A DNA stretch of 12,328 nucleotides from Candidatus Omnitrophota bacterium (GTDB taxonomy: Bacteria; Omnitrophota; Gorgyraeia; 2-01-FULL-45-10): contig JAQUQN010000026.1 in NCBI GenBank assembly GCA_028716065.1, positions 1-12,328 of the forward strand, written 5' to 3'. The translations under genes were made by a program, and so were the position numbers. The notes beneath the pieces were generated by a model. The model was given only the letters and a program-made list of their open reading frames with translations, ran no database searches and had not been told where the DNA came from. This document shows positions 1-10,065 of this stretch, one piece after another; positions within the stretch are counted from its first letter, which is position 1, and each line of letters opens with the position of its first letter.

Positions 1-283
1 CCCGAAATCTGGAACCGTCACCCAGGATACCGCCAAGACCATAAAGGAAGTAAAGGCCGGCAAGATAGAATTCAAGATGGATAAGCAATCCGGTATCCAC
101 GTTCCGATAGGGAAGATATCTTTCGCCGAAGACGCCTTGAGCGCTAACGCGATGTCGATAATAGACGCTATAATGAACTCGAATCCGTCAGGACCGAAAG
201 GTCAGCATATCAAGACCATGTATCTATCCACCACGATGGGGCCCGGCATAAGATTGAGTTTAAGTGAATTCAGGAAGGCCTGA
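1..283 (+). CDS. rplA: 50S ribosomal protein L1, 3' part (5' end outside window)
   Basis: The reading frame enters at base 2 and gives 93 C-terminal residues before TGA at 281-283. L1 forms the mobile L1 stalk on 23S rRNA near the E site, helps release deacylated tRNA, and in many bacteria represses its own operon by binding an rRNA-like site in the rplK leader. The visible part carries the family blocks PKSGTVTQD, GIHVPIGKISF, GPKGQHIKTMYLSTTMGPGI; the last is the conserved C-terminal signature. About ten residues (LSLSEFRKA) follow the point where many L1 proteins end. The final codons contain AGGAAGG (272-278), the only Shine-Dalgarno-like sequence ahead of rplJ. The upstream neighbour, expected to be rplK, is outside the window. 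Identity is secure; the gene is cut only by the window edge. Confidence 0.95.
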   Translation, partial: PKSGTVTQDTAKTIKEVKAGKIEFKMDKQSGIHVPIGKISFAEDALSANAMSIIDAIMNSNPSGPKGQHIKTMYLSTTMGPGIRLSLSEFRKA

Positions 284-285
284 TA

Positions 286-338
286 CACAGATGGTCACAG
301 ATAAAAAAATAGAGATGAGCACAGATAAAATCACGAAA
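286..338 (+). repeat. CACAGAT-type imperfect tandem repeat across the rplJ start
   Basis: CACAGAT occurs at 286-292, 296-302 and 320-326. The 11-mer CACAGATAAAA is exact at 296-306 and 320-330, giving a 24-bp period. Taken as units 291-314 and 315-338, 16 of 24 positions agree and each unit opens with ATG. A degenerate fourth copy (AGAGATGAG) lies at 311-319. In frame, each unit encodes eight residues containing a TDK core, so the repeat supplies the first 16 residues of L10. Whether it is a dispersed repeat, a slippage product or chance cannot be settled from this window. Confidence 0.6.
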
Positions 339-920
339 TCATCCGAAAAGAAGACGACGAGCCTCGGCAGACTCTGTAAAGAGCGCATGATAGATGAGGT
401 ATTGTCCTTATTCAAGGAAAGCCCGAACTTTTTTGTCACTAGTTACATGGGCAGCACCGTTTCGGACCTGGAGGGCTTGCGCCGGAATTTAAGGGGCGCA
501 AAATCGAGCTATCTCGTGGTCAAGAACGCCGTGTTGAACGTCGTGCTGGACAAGTTGAAACTTAAAGATGTCAAACCGATGGTGGAAGGCGGTGTCGGTA
601 TATCTTTCAGCGGAGAAGACATAATTTCGACATCAAAATTACTGGTAGGTTTCGCGAAGGGCAATGATAAATTCAAGATAAGAGGCGCATTCATCGATGG
701 CAAGCTGGTATCTGCGGATAAGATAAAAGAGCTGGCCATGCTGCCGGCCAGGGATGTGCTGCTGGCAATGGTGGTGGGGGGCATAAAGTCGCCCATAACC
801 GGATTCGTGAATGTATTATCGGGCGTCATACGTAAGTTTGTTTACGCCATAGATGCGATAAAAGTAAGTAAGGAAAAAGGCGCACCGGCGCAAAGCGCAC
901 CGGAAACCGCCGGCACGTGA
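291..920 (+). CDS. rplJ: 50S ribosomal protein L10 (stalk base)
   Basis: L10 binds 23S rRNA with L11 and anchors L7/L12 dimers through its C-terminal helix, forming the stalk that recruits translational GTPases. From ATG 291 the protein is 209 residues, long for the family (E. coli has 165). The family fold starts near residue 22; the core includes FFVTSYMGSTVSDLEGLRR (47-65), VVKNAVLN (76-83) and RGAFIDGKLVS (131-141). The helix GFVNVLSGVIRKFVYAIDAI (171-190) is the L7/L12-binding segment; its length suggests about two dimers, which is inference. The tail is Ala/Pro-rich. The first 16 residues, MVTDKKIE then MSTDKITK, come from an imperfect 24-bp tandem repeat. Start choice is uncertain: ATG 291 lies 7 nt after the rplA stop and 12 nt past AGGAAGG; ATG 315 also fits; GTG 264 would overlap rplA by 20 nt and is less likely. 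Confidence 0.95.
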   Translation: MVTDKKIEMSTDKITKSSEKKTTSLGRLCKERMIDEVLSLFKESPNFFVTSYMGSTVSDLEGLRRNLRGAKSSYLVVKNAVLNVVLDKLKLKDVKPMVEGGVGISFSGEDIISTSKLLVGFAKGNDKFKIRGAFIDGKLVSADKIKELAMLPARDVLLAMVVGGIKSPITGFVNVLSGVIRKFVYAIDAIKVSKEKGAPAQSAPETAGT

Positions 921-942
921 AAACCAAAAACAAATTAATGAA

Positions 943-948
943 AAGGAG
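943..948 (+). promoter_or_regulatory. Strong ribosome binding site of rplL
   Basis: AAGGAG sits in an A-rich stretch (921-943) between rplJ and rplL. Its 9-nt spacing to ATG 958, against 3 nt to ATG 952, decides the start call. It is one of the two best Shine-Dalgarno matches in the window, with the one ahead of tuf; both precede very abundant proteins. Confidence 0.75.
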
Positions 949-957
949 AGGATGAAA

Positions 958-1377
958 ATGGAAACGAAAGATAAAGAGACAAAGGTAGAGTTGACAGACA
1001 AGATGAAGAAGATCATGGATTCGATCGAGTCCATGACAGTGATGGAGCTCGCGGATCTCGTAAAGGCCCTTGAGGATAAGTTTGGCGTCCAGGCAGCCGC
1101 GCCCATGGCCGTAATGGCCGGTGGCGCAGCCGCTGGTGGAGCGGCGCCTGCGGCAGCGGAGGAGAAGACCACGTTTACCGTAGTTCTCGCAAGCGCCGGT
1201 TCCAACAAGATCCAGGTCATCAAGGAGCTTCGTACCCTGACAAGCCTGGGTTTGAAGGAAGCGAAGGATCTCGTTGATGGCGCGCCTAAGAATATTAAGG
1301 AAGGCGCCACAAAGGAAGAGGCCGAAAAGATCAAAAAACAGCTCGAAGCCGCAGGCGGTAAAGTCGAGTTGAAGTAG
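958..1377 (+). CDS. rplL: 50S ribosomal protein L7/L12
   Basis: This is the multi-copy stalk protein whose C-terminal domain contacts EF-Tu, EF-G, IF2 and RF3 and stimulates GTP hydrolysis. From ATG 958 it is 139 residues. An N-terminal dimerisation domain (MTVMELADLVKALEDKFGV, 26-44) is followed by an Ala/Gly-rich hinge (46-68) and the conserved C-terminal domain (TFTVVLASAGSNKIQVIKEL, then LGLKEAKDLVDGAP at 98-110). A charged N-terminal extension of about 15 residues precedes the usual start of the fold. AGGAG at 944-948 is 9 nt from ATG 958 but only 3 nt from the in-frame ATG at 952, so 958 is preferred. The gap after rplJ is A-rich and has no obvious structure, which suits the high translation needed for several copies per ribosome. 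Confidence 0.96.
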   Translation: METKDKETKVELTDKMKKIMDSIESMTVMELADLVKALEDKFGVQAAAPMAVMAGGAAAGGAAPAAAEEKTTFTVVLASAGSNKIQVIKELRTLTSLGLKEAKDLVDGAPKNIKEGATKEEAEKIKKQLEAAGGKVELK

Positions 1378-1380
1378 TAT

Positions 1381-1406
1381 CCGGTACCCTAATGGCATAT
1401 TGCCGG
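1381..1406 (+). promoter_or_regulatory. Possible hairpin in rplL-rpoB gap overlapping the rpoB ribosome binding site
   Basis: CCGGTA (1381-1386) can pair with TGCCGG (1401-1406): four G-C pairs, one U-G and one A-U around a 14-nt loop. The 3' arm takes in the first two bases of GGGAG (1405-1409), the Shine-Dalgarno sequence of rpoB, whose ATG is at 1414. A smaller competing hairpin, GGCA with TGCC (1394-1397 with 1401-1404), uses the same bases. There is no following T-run, so it is not a Rho-independent terminator. In E. coli this junction carries an attenuator and an RNase III site; this one could play a similar damping role, but that is inference. Confidence 0.35.
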
Positions 1407-1413
1407 GAGATAT

Positions 1414-4400
1414 ATGTTAAAGCGTGAAAGTTACGCAAAGATCAAAGAGTCTTTCGATATACCGAATCTGCTCGAGATACAGCTCAAGTCTTACGTGGAT
1501 TTTCTGCAGAAGGAAACCCCCAAGACAAAGCGCAAGAATCAGGGGCTGGAGTCCGCTTTCAGGGAGATATTCCCCATAGAGAGCGCGGATGGAGAGTATA
1601 AGCTCGAGTATCTCAGTTACAGTATCGGTAAACCGAAGTATGGCATTCCCGAATGTAAAAAACGCGGAATAAGCTATGCCGGCGCCTTACGTGTGATGAT
1701 GCGGCTCAAATCCAAGAAAGAGACCAAGGAGCAGGAGGTATATCTTGGCGATATTCCTCTAATGACCGAAACCGGCACCTTCATCGTTAACGGCGATGAG
1801 AGGGTGGTAGTTAGCCAGCTGCATCGTTCTCCGGGCATCTCCTTTGAATCGGAGATACACCCCACGGGCAAGAAGATATACTCGGCCAGGATCATACCCT
1901 ATAGGGGCGCCTGGGTGGAGTTCGAATTTGATATAAACGACGTACTTTATGTTTATATAGACCGCCGCAGAAAATTTCTTGCGACGGCTCTTATGCGCGC
2001 CTTCGGATTTTCTACGGACGAGCAGATACTCAAGGCCTTCGGCGGCGTGGACAAGCATGAGATAACGAGGCGCGCGCAGCTTGAAAAACTGATCGGACAG
2101 ACGATGGCCGCGAACGTCGTCGATAAAGAGAACGATGTAGTGATAATCGAAAAGAATGAAAAATTGACCGCTGATATCGTGGAGAAGATCTGGAACTCGT
2201 CGGTAAGAAAGGTCGAGGTATTGAGAAAGAGTTATCCGGAGTTATCCAATACCCTGAAGAAAGACCACACCAAGAACGCGGACGACGCAGTGATGGATAT
2301 ATACAGGAAGCTCAGGCCCGGAGACCCGCCAACCCCCGAGTCGGCGCATAGCCTGGTCCAGAAGCTTTTCTTTGACACGAAGAGGTATGACCTCGGGTCG
2401 GTCGGCCGGTACATGCTCAATAGAAAGCTCGGCATGAAGGTTTCGTTGGATGAAAGGCTCATCACACCCGAAACGCTGGTGCAGGTCATGTCGAAGCTCA
2501 TAGAATTGAAGAGCGGCGAAGGGGCGGTCGATGATATAGACCATCTAGGCAACCGGCGCATACGCTGCGTCGGGGAATTGCTGCTGAACCAGATAAGGAT
2601 AGGCTTAGTCAGGGTGGACCGTTCATGCAGGGAGCGCATGAACATATACGATCTTTCAAATGTAATGCCGCACAATCTCATAAACGCAAAATTGATATCC
2701 AGCGTCATAAGGGACTTCTTCGGCAGAAGCCAGCTTTCCCAGTTCATGGACCAGACCAATCCGCTGGCGGAGTTGACCCACAAGAGGCGCATGAGCGCAC
2801 TCGGGCCCGGAGGGTTGAACAGGGAACGCGCCGGTTTCGAGGTGCGCGACGTCCATTATTCGCATTATGGCAGGATGTGCCCCATCGAGACGCCTGAAGG
2901 CCCTAACATAGGGTTGATATCCTCACTGAGCACTTACGCCAGGATAAACGATTTCGGATTCATCGAGACGCCTTACAGGAAGGTGGAGAATAGCCGCGTC
3001 ACCGACAGGATAGATTATCTTTCCGCTGATGTGGAAGACTTGTATGTAATAGCGCAGGCCAATGCCAAGCTTGACGCCAGGGGCCATTTCGTAGGTGATA
3101 AGGTCTTCTGTAGATTTAAGGACGATTTCGTGCAGGCAGACCCCAAGGACATACAATACATGGATGTTTCTCCGGTGCAACTGGTCAGCGTTGCAGCCAG
3201 CCTGATACCTTTTCTTGAGCACGATGACGCCAACAGGGCCCTCATGGGTTCCAACATGCAGAGACAGGCGGTACCGCTGCTCGACCCGGAGTCGCCATTG
3301 GTCGGAACCGGTATGGAATACCGGACAGCGAAGGACTCGGGAGTAGTGGTCGTCGCCAAAGATTCCGGCAACGTTACGCATGTCGACAGTGAAGAGATAG
3401 TGGTCAGCGGAAAGATTTATGAACTTTCAAAATTCCAGCGCTCAAACGCCAATACCTGTATAAACCAGAGGCCGATAGTCAAGCTAGGTCAGAAGGTCAG
3501 GGAGGGCGATGTGATCGCCGACGGCGCGGCCACTAAAGAAGGGGAGCTCGCGCTGGGACGCAACGTCCTGGTGGCCTTCATGCCGTGGAGAGGCTATAAC
3601 TTCGAGGACGCCATACTCATAAGCGAGAAACTCGTAAGCGAAGACAGTTTCACGTCCTTGCATATAGAGGAGTTCGAGGTAGAGGCGCGCGACACGCGGC
3701 TGGGAAACGAAGAGGTAACGCGCGACATACCCAACATCGGAGATGAGGCACTCAGCAATCTGGACGAGAGCGGCATAATAAGGGTCGGCGCCGAAGTCGA
3801 ACCCGGCGATATACTGGTCGGTAAGGTGACGCCAAAATCCGAAACGGAACTTTCCCCCGAAGAAAAACTTCTCCGGGCCATATTCGGCGAAAAAGCGGGC
3901 GATGTGCGGGATACGTCATTGATAGCGCCTCCGGGCGTCGAAGGCATAGTGGTGGATGTGAGGGTATTCTCCAGGCGCGAGGCGCGTTCGAAGACCAAGG
4001 AGGAGAAGACCCAGGAACTCAAAGAGATAAAAGAGATAGAGAAGTCATACGAAGCGCAGATAAATAAGATCAAAGAGGAAAAATACAGCAAGCTCCATAA
4101 ATTATTGGTCGGCCAGAAACTGTCCAGCGGGCTTCTGGACCAGGAATCCGGCAGGGCCATCCTGGCGCAGGGCAGGACGGTTAGAGTAAAAGACCTCAAG
4201 AGGATAGTGGAGAAGGGCGACCTCGACAGCATAAAGCTTTCCAATAACCCGGAACTGGAGCAGGAGATAGCCAGGATCACGGGTCTTCTCGACGGGCAGA
4301 TAGAGGAACTTTCTTTCGAGCTCGAGCGGGAGATCGACAGGGTGAAACGGGGAGACGAGCTTCCCCCGGGTGTATTGAAGAAGGTGAAGGTATACATAGC

Positions 4401-5145
4401 AAGCAAAAAAAAGATATCGGTCGGAGACAAGATGGCGGGACGTCACGGCAATAAAGGCGTCATAGCCAAGATATTACCTCAGGAAGACATGCCATTCCTG
4501 GCAGACGGCACGCCCGTAGAGATAGTCCTTAATCCCCTCGGTGTCCCGAGCCGCATGAACGTCGGCCAGATACTCGAGACACATCTCGGGTGGGCGGCCA
4601 GGATCCTCGGTTTCCATGTCTCAAGTCCGGTGTTTGACGGCGCTTCGGAGGCCGAGATAAAGGAAGCGATGAAAAAGTCGGGGCTTCCGCTCGAAGGAAA
4701 GGTAGCCGTGTACGATGGCCTCTCGGGAAAGCCTTTCGACCAGAAGGTGACGGTGGGTTACATATACATGATGAAACTGGCCCATCTGGTAGATGATAAG
4801 ATACACGCCCGTTCGATCGGGCCTTATTCGTTAGTTACCCAGCAGCCTCTCGGAGGCAAGGCGCAGTTCGGCGGCCAGAGGTTCGGAGAGATGGAAGTCT
4901 GGGCGCTGGAGGCTTACGGCGCGGCATTTACCCTGCAGGAGCTTTTAACGGTGAAGAGCGATGACGTCGTGGGCAGGACCAAGATATATGAGTCGATAGT
5001 GAAGGGAGAGCATAAACTGCAGTTCGGGACGCCGGAATCGTTCAACGTCCTCGTGAAAGAACTGCAGAGCCTCTGCCTGGATATAAAGACCGAAAAGAAG
5101 GTCGACCCGGAAGCAAGGGAAAAACACGAAAAATCCAAAAAGTAG
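1414..5145 (+). CDS. rpoB: DNA-directed RNA polymerase subunit beta
   Basis: The second-largest RNA polymerase core subunit, forming one side of the active cleft, the rifampicin pocket and the flap. It has 1243 residues (E. coli 1342, B. subtilis about 1190). It opens with the usual lobe (SFDIPNLLEIQLKSYVDFL, 14-32). The rifampicin region is residues 437-463, equal to E. coli numbers minus 70: Q443, F444, D446, H456, R459, S461 and L463 match the usual drug-contact or resistance residues, so the sequence predicts a sensitive-type pocket. It differs from E. coli by R438, T448, A452, L454 and M460. GDKMAGRHGNKG (1004-1015) holds the active-site lysines K1006 and K1014. A charged, helical insertion at about 860-978 corresponds to beta-i9. 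About 45 residues present in E. coli after ILETHLG are absent. The end (QQPLGGKAQFGGQRFGEMEV) is the clamp-connector signature, followed by a Lys/Glu-rich tail. The start is set by GGGAG at 1405-1409. Confidence 0.98.
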   Translation: MLKRESYAKIKESFDIPNLLEIQLKSYVDFLQKETPKTKRKNQGLESAFREIFPIESADGEYKLEYLSYSIGKPKYGIPECKKRGISYAGALRVMMRLKSKKETKEQEVYLGDIPLMTETGTFIVNGDERVVVSQLHRSPGISFESEIHPTGKKIYSARIIPYRGAWVEFEFDINDVLYVYIDRRRKFLATALMRAFGFSTDEQILKAFGGVDKHEITRRAQLEKLIGQTMAANVVDKENDVVIIEKNEKLTADIVEKIWNSSVRKVEVLRKSYPELSNTLKKDHTKNADDAVMDIYRKLRPGDPPTPESAHSLVQKLFFDTKRYDLGSVGRYMLNRKLGMKVSLDERLITPETLVQVMSKLIELKSGEGAVDDIDHLGNRRIRCVGELLLNQIRIGLVRVDRSCRERMNIYDLSNVMPHNLINAKLISSVIRDFFGRSQLSQFMDQTNPLAELTHKRRMSALGPGGLNRERAGFEVRDVHYSHYGRMCPIETPEGPNIGLISSLSTYARINDFGFIETPYRKVENSRVTDRIDYLSADVEDLYVIAQANAKLDARGHFVGDKVFCRFKDDFVQADPKDIQYMDVSPVQLVSVAASLIPFLEHDDANRALMGSNMQRQAVPLLDPESPLVGTGMEYRTAKDSGVVVVAKDSGNVTHVDSEEIVVSGKIYELSKFQRSNANTCINQRPIVKLGQKVREGDVIADGAATKEGELALGRNVLVAFMPWRGYNFEDAILISEKLVSEDSFTSLHIEEFEVEARDTRLGNEEVTRDIPNIGDEALSNLDESGIIRVGAEVEPGDILVGKVTPKSETELSPEEKLLRAIFGEKAGDVRDTSLIAPPGVEGIVVDVRVFSRREARSKTKEEKTQELKEIKEIEKSYEAQINKIKEEKYSKLHKLLVGQKLSSGLLDQESGRAILAQGRTVRVKDLKRIVEKGDLDSIKLSNNPELEQEIARITGLLDGQIEELSFELEREIDRVKRGDELPPGVLKKVKVYIASKKKISVGDKMAGRHGNKGVIAKILPQEDMPFLADGTPVEIVLNPLGVPSRMNVGQILETHLGWAARILGFHVSSPVFDGASEAEIKEAMKKSGLPLEGKVAVYDGLSGKPFDQKVTVGYIYMMKLAHLVDDKIHARSIGPYSLVTQQPLGGKAQFGGQRFGEMEVWALEAYGAAFTLQELLTVKSDDVVGRTKIYESIVKGEHKLQFGTPESFNVLVKELQSLCLDIKTEKKVDPEAREKHEKSKK

Positions 5146-5160
5146 GCGGATGAAATATAT

Positions 5161-9168
<4,008 letters not shown>

Positions 9169-9176
9169 CTTATAAG

Positions 9177-9578
9177 ATGCCAACGATAAACCAGTTAATA
9201 AGGTTGGGTAGAGAAAGTTTTCAAAAGAAGAGCAAGTCTCCGGCCCTGCGCAATTGTCCGCAGAGGCGCGGCGTCTGTCTTCAGGTAAAGACACAGACTC
9301 CCAAGAAGCCCAACTCGGCGCTGAGAAAAGTTGCCAGGGCGCGTCTTACCAACGGTATAGAAGTGACGGCATATATACCGGGCGAGGGGCACAACCTTCA
9401 GGAGCACTCCATAGTCCTGGTGCGCGGAGGCAGGGTGAAGGACTTGCCCGGAGTCAGATATCATATCGTCAGGGGTGTATTGGACACCGCAGGTGTCGCG
9501 AACAGGAGAAGGTCCAGGTCAAAGTACGGCGCGAAGAGGCCCAAGGAAAAAGCGGCCCCTGCAGCCAAAGCGGCATAG
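9177..9578 (+). CDS. rpsL: 30S ribosomal protein S12
   Basis: S12 sits at the decoding centre and controls codon-anticodon fidelity. It has 133 residues (E. coli 124). The family core is colinear with E. coli: RGVCLQVKTQTPKKPNSALR (31-50), GEGHNLQEHS (69-78), GGRVKDLPGVRYHIVRG (84-100). K43 and K88, where streptomycin-resistance substitutions usually fall, are the wild-type lysines. D89 is present, the Asp that RimO methylthiolates in many bacteria. About nine extra residues (EKAAPAAKAA) extend the C terminus. The start lies 8 nt after rpoC; the only Shine-Dalgarno-like sequence, AAGGA at 9160-9164, lies inside the last rpoC codons at a long 12-nt spacing. The longer + strand frames overlapping this gene are shadows. 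Confidence 0.97.
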   Translation: MPTINQLIRLGRESFQKKSKSPALRNCPQRRGVCLQVKTQTPKKPNSALRKVARARLTNGIEVTAYIPGEGHNLQEHSIVLVRGGRVKDLPGVRYHIVRGVLDTAGVANRRRSRSKYGAKRPKEKAAPAAKAA

Positions 9579-9591
9579 CGAGGGAGAAAGC

Positions 9592-10059
9592 ATGAGGCGA
9601 AGAAGAGCAGAGAAGCGGGAAGTCATCCCGGATCCAAAATATAAGAATGTCTATGTCTCGAGGTTCATAAATATCATCATGACCAGGGGTAAAAAAGCAG
9701 TCGCGGAGAAGATAGTCTACAGATGTTTTGACAGCCTGGCCGAGAAGACGAATAAACCTGCGCTGGAGGTATTCCAGAAGGCGCTCGACAACGCCAGGCC
9801 GTTATTAGAGGTGAAGGCCAGAAGGATCGGAGGCGCGACCTACCAGGTACCCATAGACGTGAAACAGGACAGGGGTATCTCCATAGCGATGAGATGGATA
9901 AGGAATTTCGCCCGCGGCAAAAAAGGCAAGCCGATGGAAGCGAGGCTGGCGGATGAACTGCTGGATGCCTACAAGGGCGAAGGGTCCACGGTAAAGAAGA
10001 GAGACGACACGCACAAGATGGCAGAAGCCAACAAGGCGTTCGCTCATTATAGATGGTAG
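9592..10059 (+). CDS. rpsG: 30S ribosomal protein S7
   Basis: S7 is a primary 16S rRNA-binding protein that nucleates assembly of the 30S head and lines the E site. From ATG 9592 it has 155 residues, the usual length. It shows the basic N terminus MRRRRAEKREVIPDPKY, the signature EVKARRIGGATYQVPIDV (73-90), AMRWIRNFAR (99-108) and the C terminus HKMAEANKAFAHYRW (141-155). GGGAG (9582-9586), 5 nt from the ATG, fixes this start; the frame stays open upstream to 9475, but that part overlaps rpsL and is not S7-like. The gap after rpsL is only 13 nt. By hand count 15 of 18 Arg codons are AGA or AGG. Confidence 0.97.
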   Translation: MRRRRAEKREVIPDPKYKNVYVSRFINIIMTRGKKAVAEKIVYRCFDSLAEKTNKPALEVFQKALDNARPLLEVKARRIGGATYQVPIDVKQDRGISIAMRWIRNFARGKKGKPMEARLADELLDAYKGEGSTVKKRDDTHKMAEANKAFAHYRW

Positions 10060-10065
10060 AGATCG

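Noticed and set aside
264..290. GTG at 264 as the rplJ start
   Set aside because: It would overlap rplA by 20 nt, has no better ribosome binding site, and adds residues even further from the normal L10 N terminus.
429..434. Run of six T in rplJ as a possible terminator
   Set aside because: No stable G/C-rich hairpin precedes it and it lies in conserved coding sequence (Phe-Phe of L10).
826..1398. Two long minus-strand open frames opposite rplJ and rplL
   Set aside because: They mirror the Ala/Lys/Glu-rich rplL sequence, which gives few stops on the other strand; the products are low-complexity and resemble nothing known to me.
2722..2802. Substitutions in the RpoB rifampicin region as evidence of natural resistance
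   Set aside because: The main contact residues (Q443, F444, D446, H456, R459, S461) are unchanged; the differences from E. coli, such as R438 and T448, are of the kind seen in other phyla.
3594..4430. 278-codon open frame on the minus strand within rpoB
   Set aside because: It is antisense to conserved RpoB, is dominated by Ser, Leu and Phe as expected from the complement of Glu/Lys/Arg-rich codons, and has no recognisable domain or ribosome binding site.
9254..9595. 113-codon + strand frame overlapping rpsL
   Set aside because: Out-of-frame shadow of rpsL, which has a full-length conserved S12 product; the alternative protein is compositionally odd and unrecognised.
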